Notes: generated from the letters alone by a model not told the origin. A stretch of 64,000 bases of DNA from Candidatus Kurthia intestinigallinarum (GCF_003991225.1 NZ_JTFC01000031.1:1-64000); one strand, 5' to 3'; numbered from the stretch's first letter, positions 1-8,082 are shown. Translations and numbers: made by a program.

Positions 1-742
1 ACATGGGTAGATCACCTGGTTTCGGGTCTACAACCACATACTCATTCGCCCTATTCAGACTCGCTTTCGCTACGGCTCCGCCTTATCAGCTTAACCTTGC
101 ATGGGATCGTAACTCGCCGGTTCATTCTACAAAAGGCACGCTATCACCCATTAACGGGCTCTAACTACTTGTAGGCACATGGTTTCAGGATCTCTTTCAC
201 TCCCCTTCCGGGGTGCTTTTCACCTTTCCCTCACGGTACTGGTTCACTATCGGTCACTAGAGAGTATTTAGCCTTGGGAGATGGTCCTCCCAGATTCCGA
301 CGGAATTTCACGTGTTCCGCCGTACTCAGGATCCACTCTGGAGGGAATGAACTTTCAACTACAGGACTGTTACCTTCTTTGGTGGGCCTTTCCATGCCGC
401 TTCGCTTAACTCATTCCTTTGTAACTCCGTATAGAGTGTCCTACAACCCCAAGAAGCAAGCTTCTTGGTTTGGGCTCTTCCCGTTTCGCTCGCCGCTACT
501 AAGGGAATCGAATTTTCTTTCTCTTCCTTCAGGTACTTAGATGTTTCAGTTCCCTGAGTCTGCCATCATCACGCTATGAATTCACGTGTAGATACTGTCC
601 TATTAAAAACAGTGGGTTCCCCCATTCGGAAATCTCCGGATCAAAGCTCACTTACAGCTCCCCGAAGCATATCGGTGTTAGTGCCGTCCTTCATCGGCTT
701 CTAGTGCCAAGGCATCCGCCATGCGCCCTTAATAACTTAACC
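1..742 (-). rRNA. 23S ribosomal RNA, 5' part (runs off the left edge)
   Basis: The complement of 742-1 begins GGTTAAGTTATTAAGGGCGC and continues with the highly conserved 5' end of bacterial 23S rRNA (GATGCCTTGGCACTAGAAGC, then GACGGCACTAACACCGATAT). The gene is transcribed leftward and only its first ~740 nt lie in the window. Upstream there is no 16S gene; a 16S-23S spacer-like sequence and three tRNAs lie there instead. Open frames inside this stretch are spurious. Confidence 0.97.
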
Positions 743-981
743 TGTTTCATCATTATCTGCTACGCTACTCTGCCTCCATATCAGTTGTCCAAATACTCAT
801 GTACTGAAGTACACTCCGTTTTGTCCGCCCTCATGTCGTTGATTAGCTTGCATCTAATGCGAAATCAAACAATAAGTTATTAAGCCTAAAAAATTTAAAA
901 CTTAATAATTATAATAAAAATCTTTAAAAAGAAATTTGTTTGTTACTTTCAATGTCGTTTTATCCAGTTTTCAAAGAACAA
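743..981 (-). other. 16S-23S spacer-like leader before the 23S gene
   Basis: This 239-nt stretch holds no gene. On the minus strand it starts directly after the CCA of tRNA-Arg with TTGTTCTTTGAAAACTGG (964-981), the sequence typical of Bacillales 16S-23S internal transcribed spacers. It ends in 23S precursor sequence with a short inverted repeat (GTACTTCAGTAC). It therefore looks like the distal half of an rRNA spacer, but without a 16S gene on its 5' side. Confidence 0.7.
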
Positions 982-1058
<77 letters not shown>

Positions 1059-1085
1059 AAATATAATATTTATTTTACTAATAAA

Positions 1086-1175
1086 TGGTGCCGAGGGCCG
1101 GAATCGAACCGGCACGGTAGTCACCTACCGCAGGATTTTAAGTCCTGTGCGTCTGCCAGTTCCGCCACCCCGGCA
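1086..1175 (-). tRNA. tRNA-Leu (anticodon TAA)
   Basis: This 90-nt class II tRNA on the minus strand has acceptor stem TGCCGGG/CTCGGCA, anticodon stem-loop CAGGA-CTTAAAA-TCCTG (anticodon TAA), a long variable arm (CGGTAGGTGACTACCG) and an encoded CCA. It lies between tRNA-Gly and tRNA-Arg. Confidence 0.95.
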
Positions 1176-1179
1176 CATA

Positions 1180-1254
1180 TGGAGCGGAAGACGAGGTTCG
1201 AACTCGCGACCCCCACCTTGGCAAGGTGATGTTCTACCACTGAACTACTTCCGC
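1180..1254 (-). tRNA. tRNA-Gly (anticodon GCC), copy 1
   Basis: This 75-nt tRNA has acceptor stem GCGGAAG/CTTCCGC, anticodon loop TTGCCAA (GCC) and an encoded CCA. Base for base it is identical to the second tRNA-Gly at 24069-24143. It is first in the Gly-Leu-Arg cluster and lies about 55 nt downstream of the start expected from the promoter at 1316-1344. Confidence 0.95.
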
Positions 1255-1315
1255 ATGTGCTTGACTTATTTAAATATTCAAATGTTTTACGTCTTATTTC
1301 TTAAGAACATAAATT

Positions 1316-1344
1316 ATTATATAGTGTACACAAACAAATTGCAA
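1316..1344 (-). promoter_or_regulatory. Sigma-A-type promoter of the tRNA-Gly-Leu-Arg cluster
   Basis: On the minus strand TTGCAA (1339-1344) and a perfect TATAAT (1316-1321) are separated by 17 nt and point at tRNA-Gly. The -10 box is consensus; the -35 box matches 4 of 6 positions. Confidence 0.6.
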
Positions 1345-1462
1345 TACTTTTCGCAAAAAAAATTGATTTGTTTTTAGCTTACAAAGCCCGTCATCGCGCG
1401 ATTTCTAGTTAAAACAATAGTTCGCTATTTCGTTCATTCATTCTTCTTTAAAAACAAAAAAA

Positions 1463-1499
1463 ATCCCACTGCATCGTAACAATACACTGAGATTTCTAT
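1463..1499 (-). terminator. Rho-independent terminator of the DHFR-like gene
   Basis: On the minus strand AAATCTCA pairs with TGGGATTT (one G-U) around a short loop and is followed by a run of T, just downstream of the stop codon at 1518. Confidence 0.6.
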
Positions 1500-1517
1500 G
1501 GTTTTCTTGCATAAAAA

Positions 1518-2039
1518 TTACTCTTCTTTCTTATACGTAAGTTCTACAAATTGATTATAGTTTTGTGTTTGAATCAATTTCCAGTCACTCATCGGCACAC
1601 GTTCTGAAAATAGTGGGATGCCTTCACCTAGTACAACGGGAGCAATCGTAAGAATCATTTCATCAACTAAATCGGCTTGTAAAAAGCTCTCTACTAACTT
1701 CGCCCCACCTGCTAGCCAAATATCACGCTCACTATCCTGCTGTATTTGTGTAACAAGTTCTGCTGGTGATTGCTGTGTAAATGTCACATTGGCATTGTTC
1801 ATGCGCTCTTTCGAGGTCATCACATAGCAACGACGCTGCGCATACGGGAAAACGCGCGCATGTCGTAAAATCCAATCATATGTAAGACTCCCCATCACAA
1901 CAGTTCCGATGGTTGAGTAAAAGGCGAGATAGCCATTATCGCCTTCGCCTTCTACCTTATTTAAAAAATCGATTGAGCCGTCTGGTGTTGAAATATAGCC
2001 ATCTAAGCTCATCGCAATGTATAATTTTACGCGTTTCAT
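1518..2039 (-). CDS. Dihydrofolate reductase / RibD C-terminal family reductase
   Basis: A 173-residue protein of the RibD_C / DHFR-like fold, related to the B. subtilis YyaP/YwjB group. The opening MKRVKLYIAMSLDGYISTPD, the central block with VMGSLTYDWI and the LAGGAKLVESFLQADLVDE segment (ending in VVLGEG) are the usual NADPH-fold signatures. The real folate or riboflavin substrate is unknown, and members of this group are usually not the housekeeping DHFR. The start at 2039 is preceded by GGAAAGGGGGGA; a longer in-frame reading has no ribosome site. It is divergent from the aldo/keto reductase gene and is followed by its own terminator. Confidence 0.85.
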   Translation of the reverse strand: MKRVKLYIAMSLDGYISTPDGSIDFLNKVEGEGDNGYLAFYSTIGTVVMGSLTYDWILRHARVFPYAQRRCYVMTSKERMNNANVTFTQQSPAELVTQIQQDSERDIWLAGGAKLVESFLQADLVDEMILTIAPVVLGEGIPLFSERVPMSDWKLIQTQNYNQFVELTYKKEE

Positions 2040-2152
2040 TAAATCCCCCCTTTCCTCAGTGTAACAGATACCTTTTCTTTCCAAAAATAAAAACAATACG
2101 TTATGATAGATTCAGTGTACAAATTTATCTTTTTATAAGGGAGCGAGTATGT

Positions 2153-2992
2153 GTGTCAAAAACAATTGAATTAAATAATGGATTACTTATTCCGCGCGTA
2201 GGATATGGTACATTCCGCGTACCAGAAGGCGCTGATTTAGCTGCCGCCGTTAAAACAGCAATTAAAGAAGGCTATCGTTTAATCGATACAGCAGCGATTT
2301 ATGAAAATGAAGCTTCAGTAGGTCAAGGGATTCGCGAAGCCATCGCTGAAGGACTTGTCACACGTGAAGAATTATTCATCACATCAAAAGCATGGAATGA
2401 CGGCATTTCATACGAAGAAACACTACAAGCATATGATGATGCACTCGCGCGTATGGAACTAGATTATTTAGATTTATACTTATTACACTGGCCAGGAACG
2501 AAAAACGATTTTATTCCACAGTGGGAGGCACTTGAAAAGATTTATGCAGATAAACGCGTAAAATCGATTGGTGTCAGCAACTTCCATGTACATCATTTAG
2601 AAAAATTACTAAAAGAGACAACGATTGTGCCTGCGGTGAATCAAATCGAATTAAACCCACTGCAAACGCAAAAACAAGTCCATGCCTTTTGTATTGAAAA
2701 AGGTATCCAAATTGAAGCGTGGTCACCACTAATGAATGCTGAAATTTTAGAGCACGCTACTTTAAAAACAATCGCATCAAAATACGGTAAGACCACTGCG
2801 CAAATTATTTTACGCTGGCAAACACAAACGGATATCGTAACCATTCCAAAATCAATGACATCTAGTCGTATTGCAGAAAATATCGCTATTTTTGATTTTG
2901 ATTTAGATGGCGAAGATATTTTATTAATTGAAGCATTAAATGAAGATGGCCACTATGGTCCAGATCCAGAAGGCTTTGATTTCGGACGTTAA
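2153..2992 (+). CDS. Aldo/keto reductase
   Basis: A 279-residue NADPH-dependent aldo/keto reductase (AKR5-like, similar to B. subtilis YtbE/YvgN) that reduces small aldehydes such as glyoxal derivatives. The catalytic tetrad is visible: Asp in IDTAAIY, Tyr in the same motif, Lys in ITSKAWN and His in LLHWPG. The C-terminal part has the cofactor signature around TIPKSMTSSRIAENI. The start is GTG at 2153, eight to ten bases after AAGGGAG; the frame is open further upstream but overlaps the divergent gene and lacks a ribosome site. A strong terminator follows at 3016. Confidence 0.92.
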   Translation: MSKTIELNNGLLIPRVGYGTFRVPEGADLAAAVKTAIKEGYRLIDTAAIYENEASVGQGIREAIAEGLVTREELFITSKAWNDGISYEETLQAYDDALARMELDYLDLYLLHWPGTKNDFIPQWEALEKIYADKRVKSIGVSNFHVHHLEKLLKETTIVPAVNQIELNPLQTQKQVHAFCIEKGIQIEAWSPLMNAEILEHATLKTIASKYGKTTAQIILRWQTQTDIVTIPKSMTSSRIAENIAIFDFDLDGEDILLIEALNEDGHYGPDPEGFDFGR

Positions 2993-3015
2993 TCTCGAAC
3001 ACTCACAACACAAAG

Positions 3016-3049
3016 AAGGAACCGCACCAAAGCGGTTCCTTCTTTTCTT
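3016..3049 (+). terminator. Terminator between convergent genes
   Basis: The hairpin GAAGGAACCGC-accaaa-GCGGTTCCTTC is followed by TTTTCTT. It ends the aldo/keto reductase gene and could also serve the convergent phosphotransferase gene. Confidence 0.85.
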
Positions 3050-3050
3050 G

Positions 3051-4091
3051 TTATTTCGTCTGTGCTAAGGCATGCTGCATAAGATTTTTCACGAGTTGTC
3101 CAAACTGTTCAAAGCGTGCATCTTGCGTCTGCCCATGACGATAGCGCGCGTAAATTTGTTGCCCAATGACCGCTAATTTAAAATAGGCAAAGGTTATATA
3201 GTAAGGCATCGCCGATACATCGCGTCCACTTTTTTCAGCATAGCGCGCAATCATTTCTTCGCGCGTATAAAATCCTGGGAGTACGGTAACGGGTGGTTTG
3301 CCGAGCATATATTTTAGCGTATCCTCATCCTGCTCGGTAACCCAGTAGCTCATCATAACACCTAAGTCCGCAAGCGGGTCCCCAACTGTCGTCATTTCCC
3401 AATCAAACAACCCTATAATGTCTGAGAAATCGTCATTGAACATGACATTATTCAATTTAAAGTCATAATGAATAATCGTCGCATCCGATGAATCGGGTAT
3501 ATGATTTTTAAGCCAAAGCGTTAATTCCTCCACTGCTTTAATATCATCGGTTTTTGCCTTATCATAGCGCGCAATCCAGCCATGCACTTGGCGCTCTAAA
3601 AACCCTTCTGCCTTCGTCATCTCATAAAGCGCTGTTTCCTTATAATCAATGGCATGCAGTGATACGAGCAAATCAAGCATTAATTCTGAAATGCGCTGAC
3701 CAAGTAGTTCGTCATACGTGCCATCCATTTTTGTATCGAGCACGATGCCACGCTTTCTTTCCATTAAAAAGAATGGTGCACCGAGGACAGCTGTATCCTC
3801 ACAATAAAGAAGCGGTGTCGGCACTTGTTTCAAATGTGGCTGTAGCATCGATAAAATCGTATATTCACGCGCCATATCATGTGCTTTTGGTGCAACAGGG
3901 CCAAGTGGTGGACGACGTAGTACATACTCTCCCCCTTCAAATGTGAGTGCATACGTTAAATTCGATGCACCGGCGCCGAATTGTTCATATGTTCGTAACC
4001 GCCCAAGCGCTGGCTTATGCTGTTGAATAAATGCTTCTAATTTTACTATGTCGAGCTCTTCTCCTGTGCGTACATCAATCGTATCTTTCAT
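3051..4091 (-). CDS. APH-fold phosphotransferase family protein (acyl-CoA dehydrogenase-linked)
   Basis: A 346-residue protein of the aminoglycoside/choline kinase fold, in the subgroup found beside acyl-CoA dehydrogenases (ACAD10/11 kinase domain). The catalytic loop IIHYDFKLNNVMF and the metal-binding motif LFDWEMTTVGDPLADLG are intact, so it is probably an active kinase. In ACAD10/11 the matching domain phosphorylates hydroxy-acyl groups; a role on hydroxyacyl-CoA here is inference from family and neighbours, and antibiotic resistance is unlikely. Its ATG overlaps the tetR stop by 4 nt, so it is the last gene of the dehydrogenase-SDR-tetR operon. Confidence 0.85.
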   Translation of the reverse strand: MKDTIDVRTGEELDIVKLEAFIQQHKPALGRLRTYEQFGAGASNLTYALTFEGGEYVLRRPPLGPVAPKAHDMAREYTILSMLQPHLKQVPTPLLYCEDTAVLGAPFFLMERKRGIVLDTKMDGTYDELLGQRISELMLDLLVSLHAIDYKETALYEMTKAEGFLERQVHGWIARYDKAKTDDIKAVEELTLWLKNHIPDSSDATIIHYDFKLNNVMFNDDFSDIIGLFDWEMTTVGDPLADLGVMMSYWVTEQDEDTLKYMLGKPPVTVLPGFYTREEMIARYAEKSGRDVSAMPYYITFAYFKLAVIGQQIYARYRHGQTQDARFEQFGQLVKNLMQHALAQTK

Positions 4092-4654
4092 GGCCTTTCC
4101 TCCATTCCATCTAACAATAATGTGACATAATAATCAGCTAAATCTTGCGGTGCCATCTCGCCATCTGGCTGATACCATTGATAGCTATAATTGGTCATAC
4201 CTAAAATCGCAAACGCCGTCATATCCGGGCGCAATGTGTAACGAAATGTGTGATTCTCTACACCATTGGCAATGACTTGCTCGAGTACGATGCGAAACTG
4301 ACGTCGCTTATCACGAATACGTGCCCCGTTCGTCTCATCAAGATGCCGAATTTCGCGAAAAAAGACGCGACCTTGTTGCCCATGTGTTTGAATATCTTCT
4401 ATTAATAGCTGCACAATATGGCGTAATTGTGTACGCACATCTTTTGTCTGCGCTAAAACCCGCTGCTGCCTATCGAGTAGCGAATCAATATAGCTTTCAT
4501 GAATTGTCATTAAAAGCGCTTCTTTTGTTGGAAAGTAATAATAGAAGGTTCCCTTTGTCACACCGAGTGCTTCGACGATGTCTTGCAAGGATGTATTCGT
4601 AAAACCACGTTGTTCAAATAAGCGCACACTTTCTGCCACAAGTTGTTCCTTCAT
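4088..4654 (-). CDS. TetR/AcrR family transcriptional repressor
   Basis: A 188-residue TetR-family regulator. The N-terminal helix-turn-helix is clear (TSLQDIVEALGVTKGTFYYY, then FPTKEALL); the remainder is the variable ligand-binding part. It is third in a four-gene operon and starts after GGGAGGGG. A 22-bp near-palindrome of the TetR operator type lies in front of the operon at 6681-6702, so the protein probably represses its own operon and senses an acyl-CoA or related ligand, as FadR/FadE-type TetR proteins do in other Bacillales. The ligand is inference. Confidence 0.88.
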   Translation of the reverse strand: MKEQLVAESVRLFEQRGFTNTSLQDIVEALGVTKGTFYYYFPTKEALLMTIHESYIDSLLDRQQRVLAQTKDVRTQLRHIVQLLIEDIQTHGQQGRVFFREIRHLDETNGARIRDKRRQFRIVLEQVIANGVENHTFRYTLRPDMTAFAILGMTNYSYQWYQPDGEMAPQDLADYYVTLLLDGMEERP

Positions 4655-4666
4655 CTAAACCCCTCC

Positions 4667-5434
4667 CTAATACGTGCTCATACCGCCATCAACTGGCAAT
4701 ATTGCGCCGGTAATATAGCTCGCTGCAGGTGATGCTAAGAAAATAGCCGCACCTTTTAAATCTTCCGCACCGCCTAAACGGCCAAGTGGTGTATGCCCTT
4801 CAATATACGATTGCCCGTGCTCAATAAGCGCCGTCGACATTTTTGTAGGGAAAAACCCTGGTGCAAGTGCATTGACACGAATATTGTAGCGCCCAAGCTT
4901 CACTGCTAAATCCTTTGTCATCGCAATAATGCCCGCCTTGCTCGCATTGTAGCCGACTGTTTCCATAAAAGGTGGTGTGCCGCCAAAACCTGCAATCGAT
5001 GCAATATTTAAAATGACACCTTGCGCTTGCTTTTGCATAACCGTTGCTGCTGCCTGGCTCATTAAAAAGCTTCCCGTCATATTCGTGTCAACAACCTTAT
5101 TCCAGGCTTCAAGTGGCATCTCTAAAAAAGAGGCTCCCCATGAGACACCGCTATTATTCACTAAAATATCGAGCTGACCAAACGCTTCAATTGTTTGCTC
5201 GACTGCCTCGCGCACGCTCGTAGCATCCGTCACGTCGCAGGCAAGTGCTAATACATTGACATCATATGTGCTACGCAACTGTGCCGCCATTTCCTCGCAT
5301 GCCTCCTGCTTACGTGAGCATAAGACAAGATTTTGAATGCCCGCTTCCGCATAGCCCTGTGCAATTTGTGCGCCAAGTCCGCGGCCGCCACCTGTAATCA
5401 TCGCTGTTTGCCCATCTAAACGAAACATCTCCAT
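4667..5434 (-). CDS. Short-chain dehydrogenase/reductase (SDR)
   Basis: A 255-residue classical SDR. It has the NAD(P)-binding TGGGRGLG motif near residue 15, NNSG in place of NNAG near residue 90, a catalytic Tyr in VGYNASKAG and a C-terminal TGAILPVDGG. This is the 3-oxoacyl reductase / gluconate dehydrogenase branch; in this operon the likely substrate is a 3-hydroxyacyl or branched alcohol intermediate. It starts on the base after the stop of the acyl-CoA dehydrogenase, which suggests translational coupling. Confidence 0.9.
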   Translation of the reverse strand: MEMFRLDGQTAMITGGGRGLGAQIAQGYAEAGIQNLVLCSRKQEACEEMAAQLRSTYDVNVLALACDVTDATSVREAVEQTIEAFGQLDILVNNSGVSWGASFLEMPLEAWNKVVDTNMTGSFLMSQAAATVMQKQAQGVILNIASIAGFGGTPPFMETVGYNASKAGIIAMTKDLAVKLGRYNIRVNALAPGFFPTKMSTALIEHGQSYIEGHTPLGRLGGAEDLKGAAIFLASPAASYITGAILPVDGGMSTY

Positions 5435-6664
5435 TTAGTTCACACTCGCTTTCTGTGTCGCATATTTTCGTAGCTCTAATTTTGCAATTTGCGCCTTATG
5501 CACTTCATCCGGACCATCTGCAAAGCGCAGTGTACGTGCCTGCACCCATAAAAAGGCAAGCGGTGTATCGTCACTAACGCCTTTCGCACCAAATGCTTGA
5601 ATTGCTCGGTCAATCACATTCAAGGCCATTTGTGGCGCTACTGCCTTAATCATCGCTATTTCTTGTTTAGCCGCTTTATTGCCGACCGTATCCATCATAT
5701 ACGCCGCTTTTAATGTTAAAAGACGTGCCTGCTCAATCTCCATACGTGATTCCGCAATCCACGTTTGCACAATTCCCTGTGCTGCTAGCGGCTTGCCAAA
5801 CGCCACACGCGCCTCAACACGCTTACACATTTCCTCAAGCGCTCGTTCTGCTGCCCCAATAAGACGCATACAATGATGAATTCGCCCAGGTCCAAGTCGT
5901 CCCTGCGCAATCGCAAAGCCCTTGCCTTCTTCCCAAATGACATTGCTAACGGGCACACGTACATTTGTATACGTGATTTCCGCATGCCCATGCGGTGCAT
6001 CATCATAGCCAAATACTGGTAGCATACGCTCTATTTTCAATCCTGGTGTATCCATCGGCACTAAAATCATCGACTGCTGCTCATGACGCGGTGCATCCGG
6101 GTTGGTTTTGCCCATAACAATCGAAATCGTACAGCGCGGGTCCCCAGCACCAGAGCTCCACCATTTGCGCCCATTTATAACGTATTCATCGCCATCTCGT
6201 ACGATGGACGCCTCGACGTTTGTCGCATCACTTGACGCAACATCTGGCTCTGTCATTGAAAAACAAGAACGAATTGTGCCTTCTAATAACGGCTCAAGCC
6301 ACTGCTTTTTTTGTTGCTCGGTGCCATAACGCTCAAGCAGCTCCATATTACCGGTATCTGGCGCATTGCAGTTAAACACTTCAGGCGCTAAAGCAGAACG
6401 TCCCATAATTTCACAAAGTGGTGCATATTCTAAATTTGTTAACCCGGCTCCGTATGTACTATCCGGCAAAAATAAATTCCATAATCCAGCTTCTTTTGCA
6501 CGTTGCATCAATTCTAATTTAATTGGTGGAATTGCACCAAAACGGTCTTTTTGTGCGGCAAGCTGTTCCTCATACAGTGTTTCATTCGGATAAATAAACT
6601 CCTCCATAAACTGTGTTACACGTGCCTGTAATGCTTGTACTTTCTCTGAATACATAAACTCCAT
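5435..6664 (-). CDS. Acyl-CoA dehydrogenase
   Basis: A 409-residue FAD-dependent acyl-CoA dehydrogenase, slightly longer than short-chain enzymes (~380) and like the ACAD10/11-type proteins. The FAD/substrate motifs [16 protein letters not shown] and [16 protein letters not shown] are present, as are the C-terminal [20 protein letters not shown] and [10 protein letters not shown] segments. It would oxidise an acyl-CoA to its enoyl-CoA. First gene of the operon, with a strong AAAGGAGGG site and the palindromic operator about 20 nt further upstream. The bundle of dehydrogenase, SDR, TetR and APH kinase suggests breakdown of an unusual or hydroxylated fatty acid. Confidence 0.93.
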   Translation of the reverse strand: MEFMYSEKVQALQARVTQFMEEFIYPNETLYEEQLAAQKDRFGAIPPIKLELMQRAKEAGLWNLFLPDSTYGAGLTNLEYAPLCEIMGRSALAPEVFNCNAPDTGNMELLERYGTEQQKKQWLEPLLEGTIRSCFSMTEPDVASSDATNVEASIVRDGDEYVINGRKWWSSGAGDPRCTISIVMGKTNPDAPRHEQQSMILVPMDTPGLKIERMLPVFGYDDAPHGHAEITYTNVRVPVSNVIWEEGKGFAIAQGRLGPGRIHHCMRLIGAAERALEEMCKRVEARVAFGKPLAAQGIVQTWIAESRMEIEQARLLTLKAAYMMDTVGNKAAKQEIAMIKAVAPQMALNVIDRAIQAFGAKGVSDDTPLAFLWVQARTLRFADGPDEVHKAQIAKLELRKYATQKASVN

Positions 6665-6680
6665 TAAAAGCCCTCCTTTT

Positions 6681-6702
6681 ACATACTAACCGGTAGGTAT
6701 GT
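6681..6702. promoter_or_regulatory. Palindromic operator, probably for the TetR at 4088-4654
   Basis: A 22-bp inverted repeat centred on ACCGGT with arms ACATACTAACC and GGTAGGTATGT; 10 of 11 positions are complementary. It lies directly upstream of the acyl-CoA dehydrogenase ribosome site, where a repressor would block transcription. Its size and ACCGGT core are typical of TetR/AcrR operators. Confidence 0.75.
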
Positions 6703-6775
6703 TTACAATGAGTATACTTCCATTAATTAGAAAATTCAATCATTTTCTATTTCAGACACGTTTTTTCGCAATTAA

Positions 6776-6799
6776 AAAAGGAATTGCTTTCGCAACCCC
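6776..6799 (-). terminator. Terminator after the 36-residue gene
   Basis: On the minus strand GGGGTTGC-GAAA-GCAATTCC followed by TTTTTTA lies immediately after the stop at 6800. Confidence 0.75.
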
Positions 6800-6910
6800 T
6801 TACGTTAAATCAATATCCATCTTATCGGATAGCCACGCAATGCCGATTAATACAACACCTGTTACAACAATTGCTTGTAGGCGTGGATCTGATTTTAATG
6901 TTTCAAGCAT
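6800..6910 (-). CDS. Small predicted membrane protein, 36 residues
   Basis: A short gene with a good ribosome site (AAGAGGTGATAACT before ATG at 6910) and its own terminator. The protein opens MLETLKSDPRLQ, continues with a hydrophobic stretch of about 16 residues (AIVVTGVVLIGIAWL) and ends SDKMDIDLT, so it is probably a single-span membrane peptide. I do not recognise the family. The combination of ribosome site, hydrophobic helix and terminator makes it likely real. Confidence 0.6.
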   Translation of the reverse strand: MLETLKSDPRLQAIVVTGVVLIGIAWLSDKMDIDLT

Positions 6911-6953
6911 AGTTATCACCTCTTACTTAAACTGTTCCCATTTTACGGAGCGA

Positions 6954-7313
6954 TCAATCACTTTTTTTAGACTCCTGCTTCATTTCTTTTTTTTCAAATG
7001 TTAATACAGCAGAGCCTATTAATAAAAGCATCGATAACATCGCTCCTGTTCCGACTACCAAATAAATCATCGTAAACACTTTGGAAAAACCTGTAGATGG
7101 CGAGAGTCCCGTATTAAGACCTGTTGGCATTAATGTCGTAAAAGCAAAGTAAAATGAATCGAGAAAACGCCAGTTCTCTACTTGATGATAAAATAATGTA
7201 CCCGATAGCAAAATAAACCCTAAGGTCGTCAGTACAGACCAAAATAACTTGCGGCGCATCATATGTAAAATCGCTTTAAATAAGCGAAGCGAGGTCAATA
7301 GAAATGATACCAT
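6954..7313 (-). CDS. Small ion-channel family protein (two-helix, degenerate selectivity filter)
   Basis: A 119-residue protein with the Ion_trans_2 layout: an outer helix (about residues 22-42), a pore region (FLDSFYFAFTTLMPTGLNTG) and an inner helix (FTMIYLVVGTGAMLSMLLLIG), then a charged tail. The frame around the pore is that of bacterial K+ channels (GTLFYHQVENWRFLDSFYF), but the TVGYG filter is replaced by a PTGLN-like sequence, so potassium selectivity cannot be assumed. The start is ATG at 7313; the longer TTG reading contains the AAAGGAGG ribosome site inside its coding sequence. Confidence 0.75.
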   Translation of the reverse strand: MVSFLLTSLRLFKAILHMMRRKLFWSVLTTLGFILLSGTLFYHQVENWRFLDSFYFAFTTLMPTGLNTGLSPSTGFSKVFTMIYLVVGTGAMLSMLLLIGSAVLTFEKKEMKQESKKSD

Positions 7314-7418
7314 AGCACACTCGGCCTCCTTTCCTTTCAATCATTAGTTTACCTTAATTCTCTATTTTTCTCTACAAAAAAAGAGATGAAGCCATTGCTT
7401 CATCTCTTATACATAAAA

Positions 7419-7619
7419 TTAGAATTTTACAACGTTTTCAGCTTGTGGGCCACGAGCGCCGTCAGTTACTTCAAATTCTACTTTTTGACCTTCGTCTAAA
7501 GATTTGAATCCTTCGCCTTGGATTGCTGAGAAGTGTACGAATACGTCGTTTTCGCCTTCTACTTCGATGAAGCCAAAACCTTTTTCTGCGTTAAACCATT
7601 TAACTGTACCTTGTTTCAT
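7419..7619 (-). CDS. Cold-shock protein, CspA family (copy 1)
   Basis: A 66-residue single-stranded nucleic-acid-binding cold-shock protein. The RNP1 motif KGFGFIEV and RNP2 motif VFVHFSAI are intact. It differs from the neighbouring copy at 7761-7961 only in the last residue (F versus L). It is preceded by GGAGGTTTTTTCAC and an 18-bp leader hairpin at 7673-7710. The two copies are about 140 nt apart, each with its own leader, which suggests a recent tandem duplication. Confidence 0.97.
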   Translation of the reverse strand: MKQGTVKWFNAEKGFGFIEVEGENDVFVHFSAIQGEGFKSLDEGQKVEFEVTDGARGPQAENVVKF

Positions 7620-7672
7620 GTGAAAAAACCTCCAAAAATATAAAAAAATTAATACGCAAATCTTGATTTACA

Positions 7673-7710
7673 TATTATAAAAGGTAGCATAGATGCTGCC
7701 CTTTATAATA
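7673..7710 (-). promoter_or_regulatory. Leader hairpin of cold-shock gene copy 1
   Basis: Arms 7673-7690 and 7693-7710 are 18 bp long with 16 complementary positions; on the mRNA strand the 3' arm runs into ATAATATGTAAAT. The same arm-plus-ATATGT(G/A)AAT arrangement precedes both other cold-shock genes in the window, so it is probably a 5'-UTR regulatory structure and not the terminator of an upstream gene. Confidence 0.6.
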
Positions 7711-7760
7711 AATAAATAAGGGAGTAAAGCGGAAGCTTCCTCCCTTAAAATAGTTAAGAA

Positions 7761-7961
7761 CTAAAGTTTTACAACGTTTTCAGCTTGTGGGCCACGAGCG
7801 CCATCAGTTACTTCAAATTCTACTTTTTGACCTTCGTCTAAAGATTTGAATCCTTCGCCTTGGATTGCTGAGAAGTGTACGAATACGTCGTTTTCGCCTT
7901 CTACTTCGATGAAGCCAAAACCTTTTTCTGCGTTAAACCATTTAACTGTACCTTGTTTCAT
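7761..7961 (-). CDS. Cold-shock protein, CspA family (copy 2)
   Basis: A 66-residue cold-shock protein with RNP1 KGFGFIEV and RNP2 VFVHFSAI, nearly identical to copy 1 at DNA and protein level. It is read toward copy 1 and has the same GGAGGTTTTTTCAC ribosome site. Its leader contains the long inverted repeat at 8022-8082. Such proteins act as RNA chaperones in the cytoplasm after a temperature drop and in stationary phase. Confidence 0.97.
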   Translation of the reverse strand: MKQGTVKWFNAEKGFGFIEVEGENDVFVHFSAIQGEGFKSLDEGQKVEFEVTDGARGPQAENVVKL

Positions 7962-8021
7962 GTGAAAAAACCTCCAAAAATAAAATGAACAAACAAAAAA
8001 TGAAATCTACGCAAAACAAAA

Positions 8022-8082
8022 ATTCACATATTACATAAAGTACCGTTGAAGACAAGCCGATCACTTTTTGTAATATGTGAAT
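8022..8082 (-). promoter_or_regulatory. Long inverted repeat in the leader of cold-shock gene copy 2
   Basis: ATTCACATATTAC (8022-8034) is perfectly complementary to GTAATATGTGAAT (8070-8082); the stem continues imperfectly through an A/T-rich AAAGT/ACTTT part around a ~25-nt loop. In mRNA orientation it ends TAATATGTGAATTTTT, as in the leader at 58321-58375. A cold-responsive UTR element is the simplest reading. Confidence 0.6.

Noticed and set aside
274..540. 88-codon plus-strand frame
   Set aside because: It lies antisense inside the 23S rRNA gene and has no protein features.
1913..2152. 80-codon N-terminal extension of the aldo/keto reductase
   Set aside because: It overlaps the divergent DHFR-like gene, is not reductase-like, and the GTG at 2153 has the ribosome site and the family start.
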